This document shows positions 44,479 through 52,855 of a DNA stretch of 64,000 nt, in pieces. The stretch covers positions 330,117-394,116 of the forward strand of contig NZ_FTNO01000005.1 in NCBI RefSeq assembly GCF_900156425.1. Reading direction: 5' to 3'. The stretch's first letter is position 1; each line of letters opens with the position of its first letter. The notes under the pieces were generated by a model that was given only the letters and a program-made list of their open reading frames with translations, was not told where the DNA came from and searched no databases. Origin of the DNA: Haladaptatus litoreus. GTDB lineage: Archaea; Halobacteriota; Halobacteria; Halobacteriales; Haladaptataceae. Position numbers and translations under genes: made by a program.

Positions 44479-44496
44479 CACGAGTCGAGACTCGTG
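44479..44496. repeat. Inverted repeat, 8-bp stem, 2-nt loop
   Basis: CACGAGTC, GA, then its complement. It lies between the HdeD-like gene repeat array and the membrane-protein stop; may be a transcription-termination or processing element. Confidence 0.4.
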
Positions 44497-44541
44497 GTTC
44501 AATCGACGCTCATGATTCGGTATTCATGACCCATCCAACGT

Positions 44542-45792
44542 TTATGATTCGAACGTCTCCGACGCGAGGGCGTCGGAAACGTGAGACAGATACCGCGCAC
44601 CCCAGAGTGCGACCACGACGCCGCCAACCGTGTCGAACACCAAATCGAGCATCGTGTTGCCGAGCGAATACTGCGCGAGGACGCTCTCGGTTCCGGTCGT
44701 GGATGCAATCCCGTCGAGTCCGAACTCAAGCAGTTCCCACAGCACGCCGAAGGCGAGCGTAAAGAGGAGGATGAAGACGAACATGAACTCCTTCGGCAGA
44801 TAGATGGAATCCGCGTGAACGTCAAGCGCGCGAACGACCGTGTAGCCCGCCGCCGCGACGACCGAGGACGAAAGCGCGTGGGTCAGTTGGTCCCACAGGC
44901 CAATCGACTGGTACAGGCCGACCGTCCCGATTGCGTGCAAAAATACGGGAACGACTATCCAGAGTGTTAGTCGCGTATCCATCGGCAATCCGTAGTTTCG
45001 TTCGAGCAGGGCCGGAACCTCGGTCAACACCAGCGCGACTGCCGTGTTGACGATGATGCCGACGTTCACCTCGAACAGGCCGAAAAGCAAGACACCGACG
45101 AGGACGAGCTGAAACGCACGAACGACCTGTCGCTGGCGCGTTTCGGACAGGTTCCAGCCTTCGGTCGCTCCGACGGCGGTCGTACCTTCCGTTCGTGCTC
45201 GCCCGTCGGCGGGCCGAAACCCGAATCTGGCGGTATCGACGCGCCGGAAGTAGACGGCGAAAACAACCCCGGCGACGATGCCTGCGCCAGTCGCCGCGAG
45301 AAGCGACCACATCACACTGCTGAGACTGCGAAGGTTTTGTGTGCCGAGCATGCCGTCGGCAGTCCACTGCACGACCGCCCACAGCCCCGCGCTCGCCATG
45401 GTCGCGACGACGACGAACAGCACTGCAAAAAACGGCGAGAGTTCGACCGCGGTGAACGTATCCAATTCGACGGCCACCACGAGCGCCAATCCCGCGACGG
45501 CGACGAATGTCGCAATCGAGCGCGGAAGGAGCGACCCGAGTGGAACGCTGATGAGGCCGAGTGCCACCGCGAGGAGCGACTCCCACGGAATCATCGCAGT
45601 CGGTCGCCGGAAGGCGAAAACTGGTATCAGCGCGAGGAGAATCGACGCGACGCCGAACCCCGCCCACAGGTAATCGCCGCGGAGCGCGCTGGCGAGGACG
45701 GCGACGGCCATGCTCGCGACGAGAACCCACGCGAGCAGTGCGTTTCGGTTTCGTTGGGTTGCGTTTCCGTCGGTCGTTTCCGACCCGAGCAT
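44542..45792 (-). CDS. Polytopic membrane protein with VanZ/DUF2238-like C-terminus
   Basis: This 416-residue protein has about ten hydrophobic segments (LLAWVLVASMAVAVLASAL, ILLALIPVFAF and others) in two halves separated by a charged loop (about 195-230). The C-terminal half with DQLTHALSSSVVAAAGYT and EFMFVFILLFTLAFGVLWEL recalls VanZ/DUF2238-like proteins. No catalytic motif is evident. Probably a stand-alone gene; the role is unknown. Confidence 0.7.
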   Translation of the reverse strand: MLGSETTDGNATQRNRNALLAWVLVASMAVAVLASALRGDYLWAGFGVASILLALIPVFAFRRPTAMIPWESLLAVALGLISVPLGSLLPRSIATFVAVAGLALVVAVELDTFTAVELSPFFAVLFVVVATMASAGLWAVVQWTADGMLGTQNLRSLSSVMWSLLAATGAGIVAGVVFAVYFRRVDTARFGFRPADGRARTEGTTAVGATEGWNLSETRQRQVVRAFQLVLVGVLLFGLFEVNVGIIVNTAVALVLTEVPALLERNYGLPMDTRLTLWIVVPVFLHAIGTVGLYQSIGLWDQLTHALSSSVVAAAGYTVVRALDVHADSIYLPKEFMFVFILLFTLAFGVLWELLEFGLDGIASTTGTESVLAQYSLGNTMLDLVFDTVGGVVVALWGARYLSHVSDALASETFES

Positions 45793-45881
45793 AGGAGAGC
45801 TACGTCGGGGAATAGCTAAAGTGTGGAGTGTGAGATAGGGACCAGAATATTAGCGATGGAATTGTCCCATTTAGACACGCA

Positions 45882-46322
45882 TCAGGCGGGATTGTTTCGG
45901 AAGCGTTCGATAAGGTGTGAGAACCCCGCTGTTTCTTCGAATACATCATAGTCATCGTCCGCTCCGACGAGAAGGGTTACATTTTGTTCGTCGTCAGTAT
46001 CTATAGCTTTAGCGGCGGCGACGGCGTATGCGTCTCCGAGCGATGGACTGTACGAGGCTTTCAAATCTGATGCTGATTTCCATAGGTCGTCAATTCCGCA
46101 CTCAGTAACTCCCATCTCTCGAAGGTCGTTGATATGGGCGTCCGCTGCCGTTGCAGACGTTTGACGAGCGGAAATGTACCGAAATTCCGCGAGATTGACC
46201 GTCGTCACGTAGCCGTCGATTTCGCTGTCGTACACGCGGTTGAGCCAATGCTCAACTTCGGCGGCACCGGGTTCATCGAACGAGAAGGCGAGAAGCGGCT
46301 CGGCATCGAAGACGACCGTCAT
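45882..46322 (-). CDS. vapC: PIN-domain toxin, VapC-like
   Basis: A 146-residue PIN ribonuclease. Conserved acidic residues are in place: VVFDAEPLLAF (Asp 6), VNLAEFRYIS (Glu about 45), SLGDAYAVAAA (Asp about 97) and LVGADDDYD (C-terminal acidic cluster). It overlaps the AbrB-type antitoxin gene by 4 bp, the usual vapBC arrangement. Cleaves RNA, classically tRNA or rRNA; target unknown here. Confidence 0.88.
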   Translation of the reverse strand: MTVVFDAEPLLAFSFDEPGAAEVEHWLNRVYDSEIDGYVTTVNLAEFRYISARQTSATAADAHINDLREMGVTECGIDDLWKSASDLKASYSPSLGDAYAVAAAKAIDTDDEQNVTLLVGADDDYDVFEETAGFSHLIERFRNNPA

Positions 46323-46615
46323 TCATCGCGCTCCGACCGGCGTTCCTTCTCTTCGGCTTTCTTTTTGTCTCGCTCTCGTTCCTCGCGGAGCAGTTCCGTG
46401 GCCGACTGTTCTCCGTCTTCAGCCTTGGCTGCGAGTGCGCCTCGAATCTCGGACGGGCGCTTGACCGGTCGAATCACGATTTCTCCCGTTTCGTTCTCGA
46501 CGAATCGAACACGCCCCGGCGTGTCGATGTGGAGCTTATCGCGGAACTCTTTTGGAATCGTTGCCTGTCCCTTGCTCGTGACGGTAACAGTGGTTCCCTC
46601 TTCAGCGTCGGTCAT
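46319..46615 (-). CDS. vapB: AbrB/SpoVT-type antitoxin, VapB-like
   Basis: A 98-residue protein from ATG 46615 (MTDAEEGTTVTVTSKGQATI). The N-terminal swapped-hairpin AbrB domain (VTVTSKGQATIPKEFRDKLH) binds DNA; the C-terminal charged helix (REERERDKKKAEEKERRSERDE) would wrap the toxin. It is translated first and overlaps vapC. An earlier ATG at 46660 adds an unlikely tail. Confidence 0.87.
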   Translation of the reverse strand: MTDAEEGTTVTVTSKGQATIPKEFRDKLHIDTPGRVRFVENETGEIVIRPVKRPSEIRGALAAKAEDGEQSATELLREERERDKKKAEEKERRSERDE

Positions 46616-46687
46616 ATGTAATGAGTAGTATTCAGTAATACTTGAATCTTTGTAATACATTTATGCGGTATTTCCACTCCGAGGCCA

Positions 46688-46951
46688 TCACTCGCGGGAG
46701 AGTTGCATCCCACGGGAGACGACGTACAGCAGAACGATACCGGAACCGACTGCGAGGATGAATTGACCGACCAATGTAAACAGCACGCCGACTATCGAGT
46801 AACCGCCCAGCAGAAACGCTATCGCGAACGGAACGAGTGCAATCGCCGCAAACAGTCCAATCAGTTTGGCGAGCGGTGCTGCTTCGACAAGAAGTTGCGT
46901 CGTGTCTATCGTACCGGTTCCACGGTCGAAGAACGGAGCGGAGGGTGGCAT
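46688..46951 (-). CDS. 87-residue membrane protein of unknown function
   Basis: From ATG 46951 (MPPSAPFFDRGTGTIDTTQL). Two hydrophobic segments (LIGLFAAIALVPFAIAFLLG and YSIVGVLFTLVGQFILAVGS) and a basic end. A TATA-like TTTATAG element lies about 30 bp upstream on the minus strand. No family recognised. Confidence 0.6.
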   Translation of the reverse strand: MPPSAPFFDRGTGTIDTTQLLVEAAPLAKLIGLFAAIALVPFAIAFLLGGYSIVGVLFTLVGQFILAVGSGIVLLYVVSRGMQLSRE

Positions 46952-47169
46952 CTTTCGCGTGTTTATGATTCTAAACCTATAAATATTCTCTAACAGATAG
47001 CAAATCGAGAACTGCACATCGACATCGCCCACATTCCAGAAATCCCATCCGAAAGGTCAGTTTCACAGGAAAATCGAATGGTGACCGTGAAAATAGTTCG
47101 GACGAGCCAAATCGAGGTCGAAAAAACGGGGACAGAACGATAACCCTCCTCGCCAGAGATAGAGACAGG

Positions 47170-47718
47170 ATGACGAACCGCATCACGGTGTCGCTCGACG
47201 ACGACGCACAGACGGCGCTCGACAACCTCGTCAATCAGACCGGCAAGGCCCAGAGCGAACTCGTCAGGCAGGCGCTCACCTTCTACGCGGCGAACTACGA
47301 CGCGGCGACGGCGGACGCCGGGGAGAATCTGGAAGCCTACCACCAGATGCTATCGAGCGGCGAACACGTCCTGCTGGACGTGGATTTTCTCCACTGTTTT
47401 CTGGATTACGTGGAGGACGAGGCGGGCGAACCGAATCAGGCGTTCTTGGAACAGGCCGACAAAGTGTCCGAGTACCACGCCCGCGAGTACGAAAACCGGT
47501 TCGACAGCCTCGGCGAACTGCTCGATTGGCTGTCGCTGTGCGGGTTTTTGACGGTTCGGGCGACGAAGGGAGACACCTACCACGTCGTGTTCCCCACTGA
47601 GTCGGCGAAGTGGTTCATGATGCGGTTCGTCGAGTTGAGTACGGCCCGACTGCCGTTCGAACTCGAAATCGAAGAAGGAGTTTCGAAGGTGCTCATTACG
47701 GAAGTTCGGAACGGCTGA
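47170..47718 (+). CDS. Ribbon-helix-helix (CopG-type) protein with long C-terminal domain
   Basis: This 182-residue protein begins with an RHH DNA-binding domain (NRITVSLDDDAQTALDNLVN, then KAQSELVRQALTFYAAN). The rest (about 60-182) is an unrecognised alpha/beta domain rich in acidic residues (LLDVDFLHCFLDYVEDEAGE). It is longer than most RHH regulators, so a ligand-binding or partner domain is likely. The GGGAA repeat begins 35 bp after its stop, followed by the Nramp-hyu operon it might control. Confidence 0.8.
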   Translation: MTNRITVSLDDDAQTALDNLVNQTGKAQSELVRQALTFYAANYDAATADAGENLEAYHQMLSSGEHVLLDVDFLHCFLDYVEDEAGEPNQAFLEQADKVSEYHAREYENRFDSLGELLDWLSLCGFLTVRATKGDTYHVVFPTESAKWFMMRFVELSTARLPFELEIEEGVSKVLITEVRNG

Positions 47719-47752
47719 GAGAAAGACGAGAGCGCGAAAATCGGGTGACACG

Positions 47753-47821
47753 GGGAAGGGAAGGGAAGGGAAGGGAAGGGAAGGGAAGGGAAGGGAAGGG
47801 AAGGGAAGGGAAGGGAAGGGA
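47753..47821. repeat. Pentanucleotide repeat (GGGAA) x13
   Basis: Thirteen exact GGGAA units plus a partial GGGA, 69 bp, purine on the plus strand. It lies between the RHH stop (47718) and the Nramp-like start (47969). The 5-bp period means copy changes alter spacing or frame, as in contingency loci. The pure polypurine tract could also form triplex DNA. Confidence 0.98.
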
Positions 47822-47968
47822 GAAAATTTTGAAAAATATATGAGTGGCTCATACGATTTCACACTATTTCACAACAGCCACATAACCGCGCAGACAGCAG
47901 TACACGGCGTTCTTAGAGGGGTTTTAAGTTCGAATATTGGGTTGTGACACCATAGCACGTCAACAACC

Positions 47969-49186
47969 ATGAACATTATAGATAAGATACAATCGATCGG
48001 CCCGGGTGCGATGGTCGCGGCGGCGTTCATCGGTCCCGGAACGGTGACGACCGCGAGCGTGACGGGAGCGGAGTTCGGCTACGCCCTCGTCTGGACAATT
48101 GTGTTCTCCATCGTCGCAACCATCGTGTTGCAGGAGATGAGCGCCCGTCTCGGCGTCGTCTCGCGCAACGGACTCGGCGAGGCGCTCAAAGAGCAGTTCG
48201 ACAACCCTGTCCTCTCGACGGTCAGCATCGCGCTCGTGGTGAGTGCAATCGGCATCGGAACCGCGGCCTACGAAACCGGGAACATCCTCGGCGGGGCCGC
48301 CGGACTCGCCGGAATCACGGGTATCAGCGCAAATATTTGGGGGCCGCTGATGGGTCTCTGTGCTGGCGCACTGCTGTGGACTGGCCGGTACAAACTCATC
48401 GAAAAGGCCCTCGTCGGCCTCGTGGCGCTCATGGCAGTGGCGTTCGTCATCAACGCGATACTCATCGGTCCCGACCTCAATGCGCTGGCGATGGGATTCG
48501 TCCCGAGCGTTCCCGAAGGTTCTATCTTCCTCATCACTGGTCTCATCGGAACCACCGTCGTCGGCTACAACTTGTTCTTGCACGCTGGGAGCGTCCAAGA
48601 ACGCTGGGCCGGGCCGGACGAGTTGGGCGAGTCGCGCGCCGACACGATACTCTCGATTCTCGTCGGCGGTGGCATCACCATCGCCATCCTCGTCACCGCG
48701 GCGGCGGTGTTCCCCGTCGGTACAGAAATCAGCGACGTGAGTACGATGGCGGAGCAGATAGAACCGCTCGCGGGAACGCAGGCGACCGTGCTGTTCAGTA
48801 TTGGCCTGTTCGCCGCCGGATTCACGAGCGCGACGACCGCGCCGTTGGCCGGAGCCTACGCGACTGCCGGGGCGCTGGGATGGGACACCGACCTGAAAGC
48901 GACGAAGTTCCGCGCAGTTTGGGGGTCGATTCTGCTCATCGGCATCGTCTTCTCCGGACTCGGCCTCCAACCTGTGGAGGCAATCGTCTTCGCGCAAGTC
49001 GCAAACGGAATCCTTCTTCCCATCGTCGCCGTCTTCCTCATCTACGTGATGAACGACCGCGACATCCTCGGGGAGTACGTGAACAGCACCGCACAGAACG
49101 TCATCGGCGTGGTCGTCACGCTCGTCGTCGTTTGGCTCGGACTGCGCTCGCTGTACGGCGTCGGGCAGAGTTTGGGGGTGTTCTGA
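47969..49186 (+). CDS. Divergent Nramp-family membrane protein of the hyu operon, metal ligands absent
   Basis: A 405-residue, roughly 11-segment Nramp/LeuT-fold protein. In TM1 the metal motif DPGN reads GPGT (AAAFIGPGTVTTAS); in TM6 MPHN reads VGYN (GTTVVGYNLFLHA). True Nramp transporters need Asp and Met there. Its stop is directly followed by the hyuA ATG (TGAATG), so it is part of the hyuAB-racemase operon and probably imports their substrate. A TATA-like TTTTAAG lies about 45 bp upstream, after the GGGAA repeat. Confidence 0.85.
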   Translation: MNIIDKIQSIGPGAMVAAAFIGPGTVTTASVTGAEFGYALVWTIVFSIVATIVLQEMSARLGVVSRNGLGEALKEQFDNPVLSTVSIALVVSAIGIGTAAYETGNILGGAAGLAGITGISANIWGPLMGLCAGALLWTGRYKLIEKALVGLVALMAVAFVINAILIGPDLNALAMGFVPSVPEGSIFLITGLIGTTVVGYNLFLHAGSVQERWAGPDELGESRADTILSILVGGGITIAILVTAAAVFPVGTEISDVSTMAEQIEPLAGTQATVLFSIGLFAAGFTSATTAPLAGAYATAGALGWDTDLKATKFRAVWGSILLIGIVFSGLGLQPVEAIVFAQVANGILLPIVAVFLIYVMNDRDILGEYVNSTAQNVIGVVVTLVVVWLGLRSLYGVGQSLGVF

Positions 49187-51193
49187 ATGGCCGGGAACAC
49201 CCGCGTCGGCGTGGATGTTGGCGGAACGTTCACCGACGTGGTTCTCCTCCCGCCGGACGACGAACTCGTGACGGCGAAAGTTCCAAGTACGGACGACCAG
49301 AGCGTCGGCGTCATTTCGGGCATCGAAAAAGCCTGCGAGGAGGCCGGAATCGACCCGAGCGACGTAGACGCGTTCACTCACGCGATGACCGTCTCGGTCA
49401 ACGCTCTGCTCGAAGAAAACGGCGCGAAAACCGCGCTCGTGACCACCGAAGGCTTCCGCGACGTGCTGGAAATCGGGCGACAGGCCCGACCAGACCTGTA
49501 CGACGTGAACGTGGACAAACCCGCGCCGCTCGTTCCACGGCGGCGCAGGTTCGAGGTTTCGGAGCGAACCGCAATCGACGGCGTCCGAGTCGCACCCGAC
49601 GAAGACGAGGTTCGGCAGGTCGCCGAAAACATCCGCGACTGCGACGCCGAAAGCGTCGCAGTCGCCTGTCTGCACGCCTACCAACATCCGGAAAACGAGC
49701 AGACAATCACAGAAATCCTCCGCGAAGAACTCGACATTCCGGTCTCCGCGTCGCACGAAGTGCTCGCGGAGTTCCGTGAATACGAGCGAACCTCGACGAC
49801 GGTCGTCGATGCCTACGTCACCCCGGCCATCGACGCCTACATCGGGCGGTTGGAGGAGCGCGCCGAAACCCTCGGCGTTCCGGTGCCGCGAATCATGCAG
49901 GCAAACGGCGGCATCGCTCCGGCGAAAACCGTCCGTGAACACGCCGTGACGACGACGATGTCCGGTCCCGCCGGGGGCGTCGTCGGCGCGGCGGAGACGG
50001 CAAATCAGCGCACTCTCGACGGATTGGTCACCTTCGACATGGGCGGCACGTCGAGCGACGTAAGCCTCGTCCGCGACGGCGAAGTCGAGCGGACGACGAA
50101 CGCCGAAATCAACGGGCGGCCAATCAAAACTCCGATGGTTGACGTGAACACGGTCGGCGCTGGCGGCGGGTCGATTGCGTGGGTTGACGCGGGCGGCGCG
50201 CTCCGTGTCGGCCCACAATCCTCCGGCGCGAACCCCGGCCCGGCCTGCTACGGTCGCGGCGGGGAGAAACCGACGGTCACGGACGCGAACGTCGTCCTCG
50301 GCTACATCGGCGGGAGTTCGGCGCTCGGCGGCGAACTCGAACTGGACGAGGAGGCGGCCCACGATGTCCTTTCCCGACTTGCTGACGAGGCTGGACTCGA
50401 CGGCGCACTCGACGCCGCGCGCGGCGTCTTCCGGGTCGCAAACGCGAACATGACGCGAGCGATTCGGGCCGTCACGGTCGAACGGGGTCACGACCCGCGC
50501 GGATTCGGACTCGTCGCATTCGGCGGGGCGGGGCCGATGCACGCCGCCGCGCTCGCGGACGGATTGGATATGGATTCGGTCGTCGTCCCCCACGCCTGCG
50601 GCGTCTTGTCGGCCTACGGCCTCCTCGCCGCCGACGAGAAACACGATTCGGTCAGAACCCTGCGAAGTCAGCTTTCGGGACTGTCGCTGGAGTCGGTCGA
50701 ATCGACCTACGACGAACTCACGGCGGACGTGCTGAAAGATGTAGAGACTCCAAAAGATGCCGTGGTTCAGCGGGCGGCAGACCTGCGCTACGTCGGTCAG
50801 AGCTTCGAACTGACGGTTCCAGTCGGGGAATCGTTCGATGCGGAAGCGGTCGCGGGAAGATTCCGCGAGGCACACCAAAACGCCTACGGCTACACGATGG
50901 ACGACCCGATAGAACTGGTGAACCTGCGGGCGACGGCAGTCGTAGAACGCGAATCGCTCTCCGTTTCCTACCGAACTGCGGGCGAAGCCAGAAAGGGAAC
51001 CCGCGAGGTCTTTTTCGGCGACGAGTTCCACGAGACGGCGGTTTTCGACCGAATTGGACTCGGCGAAGGGAAGACGGTCGAAGGCCCCGCAATCCTCGAA
51101 CAGAACGAAAGCACCGTCGTCGTTCCCCCGGCGTGGTCGGGAACAGTGCAAGCGGATGGGACGTTCGTGCTGTCGGGAGGTGAGGACGAATGA
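49187..51193 (+). CDS. hyuA: Hydantoinase/oxoprolinase family subunit A (HyuA)
   Basis: A 668-residue protein with the ATPase-like phosphate-binding segment TRVGVDVGGTFTDVVLLP at the N-terminus, DPSDVDAFTHAMTVSVNALL, and the central VTFDMGGTSSDVSLVRDGEV, typical of HyuA/5-oxoprolinase alpha. With HyuB it forms an ATP-dependent cyclic amidase acting on 5-oxoproline, hydantoins or N-methylhydantoin. A 13-bp inverted repeat lies at 49635-49665. The stop overlaps the hyuB ATG by 4 bp. Confidence 0.93.
   Translation: MAGNTRVGVDVGGTFTDVVLLPPDDELVTAKVPSTDDQSVGVISGIEKACEEAGIDPSDVDAFTHAMTVSVNALLEENGAKTALVTTEGFRDVLEIGRQARPDLYDVNVDKPAPLVPRRRRFEVSERTAIDGVRVAPDEDEVRQVAENIRDCDAESVAVACLHAYQHPENEQTITEILREELDIPVSASHEVLAEFREYERTSTTVVDAYVTPAIDAYIGRLEERAETLGVPVPRIMQANGGIAPAKTVREHAVTTTMSGPAGGVVGAAETANQRTLDGLVTFDMGGTSSDVSLVRDGEVERTTNAEINGRPIKTPMVDVNTVGAGGGSIAWVDAGGALRVGPQSSGANPGPACYGRGGEKPTVTDANVVLGYIGGSSALGGELELDEEAAHDVLSRLADEAGLDGALDAARGVFRVANANMTRAIRAVTVERGHDPRGFGLVAFGGAGPMHAAALADGLDMDSVVVPHACGVLSAYGLLAADEKHDSVRTLRSQLSGLSLESVESTYDELTADVLKDVETPKDAVVQRAADLRYVGQSFELTVPVGESFDAEAVAGRFREAHQNAYGYTMDDPIELVNLRATAVVERESLSVSYRTAGEARKGTREVFFGDEFHETAVFDRIGLGEGKTVEGPAILEQNESTVVVPPAWSGTVQADGTFVLSGGEDE
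49635..49665. repeat. Inverted repeat inside hyuA, 13-bp stem, 5-nt loop
   Basis: GCGACTGCGACGC, loop CGAAA, then the exact reverse complement, encoding residues around RDCDAESVAVA. Confidence 0.9.
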
Positions 51194-52818
51194 GCGAACG
51201 GAAATCGGCAGCGGACATCGACCCGGTGACGCTCGAAATCATGCGCAACCAGTTCGAAGGTGTCGCCGAGGAGATGGGACAGGTGCTCATCACCTCGTCG
51301 TACTCGCCGAACATCAAGGAGCGACGGGACTGCTCGACGGCCCTCTTCGACGAATCGGGCCGTCTGGTCGCGCAGGCCGAACACATCCCGGTTCACCTCG
51401 GCGCGATGCCTGCGGCGGTGACGACGGTGTTGAAGTACGACCCGAAACCCGGCGACGTGTTCGTGCTGAACGACCCGTTCGAGGGTGGCACCCACCTCCC
51501 CGACGTAACCATGGTGTCGCCGATTTCCATCGACGGGGAAATCCTCGGCTACGCGGTTTCCCGCGCCCATCACGCCGACGTGGGTGGAATGACCCCCGGA
51601 AGCATGCCCGCCGGAGCGCGCGAAATCTATCAGGAAGGTATCCGACTCCCGCCGGTTCGACTCGTCAAAGGCGGCGACGTGAACGACGACGTGATGAGCC
51701 TCTTGCTCGCAAACGTCCGGAATCCGGGCGAGCGCAAGGCGGACATTCGCGCGCAAATCGCCGCCAACGAACGGGCGGAAGAACGACTCGGCGACCTCGT
51801 GGAAGAACACGGAAAAGGTCGCGTCGTCGCGGCCTTTTCCGCCGTGATGAATTACTCGAACGACCGAATCAGCGCTGAACTCGCCGACCTGCCGGACGGC
51901 GAGTTCAGCGCGCGGGACGTGATGGAAGGCGACGGAGTGACCGACGACGAAATTCCAATCGAAGTTGCTGTGACGATCGACGGCGACCGAATCGAGGTCG
52001 ATTTCGCCGGAACCGCTGAACAGGTCGCCGGAAACGTGAACGCGCCGCTGGCAGTGGCGAAGAGCGCGGTGTACTTCGTCATTCGGTGCGTGACTGACCC
52101 GGAAATTCCACCGAATCAGGGCTGTTACGACCCGATTTCCGTGGCAGTTCCCGAGGGGTCGCTGTTGAATCCGCGACCACCGTCGGCAGTCGTCGGCGGC
52201 AACGTCGAAACCAGTCAGCGAGTAACCGACGTGGTGTTCACCGCATTTGCGGAGGCGGCCCCCGACCGAGTGCCCGCGCAGGGACAGGGAACGATGAACA
52301 ACCTCACTATCGGCAGTCGAGACGGTGGCGAAGACGGCTTCACCTACTACGAAACCATCGCGGGGGGATTCGGCGGCAGGCCGACCAAGGACGGCATGGA
52401 CGGCGTGCAGGTCGGGATGACCAACACACTGAACACGCCGGTCGAGGCGATGGAAGCCGAATATCCCCTGTTCGTAGAAGAGTACGGACTCCGCGAAAAC
52501 AGCGGCGGGCGCGGCGAACACCGGGGCGGCCTCGGCGTCGTTCGTTCCGTGACGGTGGAATCCGACGCGACGGTGTCCCTGTTGACCGAACGCCGCCGAG
52601 TCGCCCCGCGAGGAATCGCGGGCGGCGAGGACGGCGAACCGGGCGAAAACCAAATCTCGGGCGAACTCGTTCCGGCGAAGACGACGCGAGACGTACCCGC
52701 CGGAACGACGATTACCGTCTCCACGCCGGGCGGCGGTGGCCACGGATTCGCCGAGGAGCGCAACTCGGCGGAAATCGACCGCGACCGCGAGGACGGGAAG
52801 ATGGAGTGGGACGAATGA
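51190..52818 (+). CDS. hyuB: Hydantoinase/oxoprolinase family subunit B (HyuB)
   Basis: A 542-residue protein with the HyuB pattern DPVTLEIMRNQFEGVAEEMG, then DCSTALFDESGRLVAQAEHI, HLGAMPAAVTTV and VLNDPFEGGTHLPDVTMV, ending with GGGGHGFAEERN-like glycine-rich sequence. Partner of HyuA in an ATP-dependent cyclic amide hydrolase. Start overlaps the hyuA stop; the stop is 37 bp before the racemase-family gene. A 15-bp inverted repeat with 10-nt loop lies at 51872-51911. Confidence 0.93.
   Translation: MSERKSAADIDPVTLEIMRNQFEGVAEEMGQVLITSSYSPNIKERRDCSTALFDESGRLVAQAEHIPVHLGAMPAAVTTVLKYDPKPGDVFVLNDPFEGGTHLPDVTMVSPISIDGEILGYAVSRAHHADVGGMTPGSMPAGAREIYQEGIRLPPVRLVKGGDVNDDVMSLLLANVRNPGERKADIRAQIAANERAEERLGDLVEEHGKGRVVAAFSAVMNYSNDRISAELADLPDGEFSARDVMEGDGVTDDEIPIEVAVTIDGDRIEVDFAGTAEQVAGNVNAPLAVAKSAVYFVIRCVTDPEIPPNQGCYDPISVAVPEGSLLNPRPPSAVVGGNVETSQRVTDVVFTAFAEAAPDRVPAQGQGTMNNLTIGSRDGGEDGFTYYETIAGGFGGRPTKDGMDGVQVGMTNTLNTPVEAMEAEYPLFVEEYGLRENSGGRGEHRGGLGVVRSVTVESDATVSLLTERRRVAPRGIAGGEDGEPGENQISGELVPAKTTRDVPAGTTITVSTPGGGGHGFAEERNSAEIDRDREDGKMEWDE
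51872..51911. repeat. Inverted repeat inside hyuB, 15-bp stem, 10-nt loop
   Basis: GCGCTGAACTCGCCG, loop ACCTGCCGGA, then the exact reverse complement, encoding residues around ISAELADLPDGEFSA. Confidence 0.9.
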
Positions 52819-52855
52819 CGACGGATGGAGAGAAGCAAATGATGGAGGTACGCTG

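Noticed and set aside
47753..47821. GGGAA array considered as a CRISPR or protein-coding repeat
   Set aside because: The unit is 5 bp with no spacers, and both coding readings (SLPFP or GREGK repeats) belong to frames without other support.
47960..51151. A 1,063-codon open frame on the minus strand antisense to the Nramp-hyuA region
   Set aside because: Its composition (Arg/Asp/Val/His-rich, no domains) is what GC-rich genes produce on the opposite strand; hyuA and the Nramp-like gene have clear motifs.
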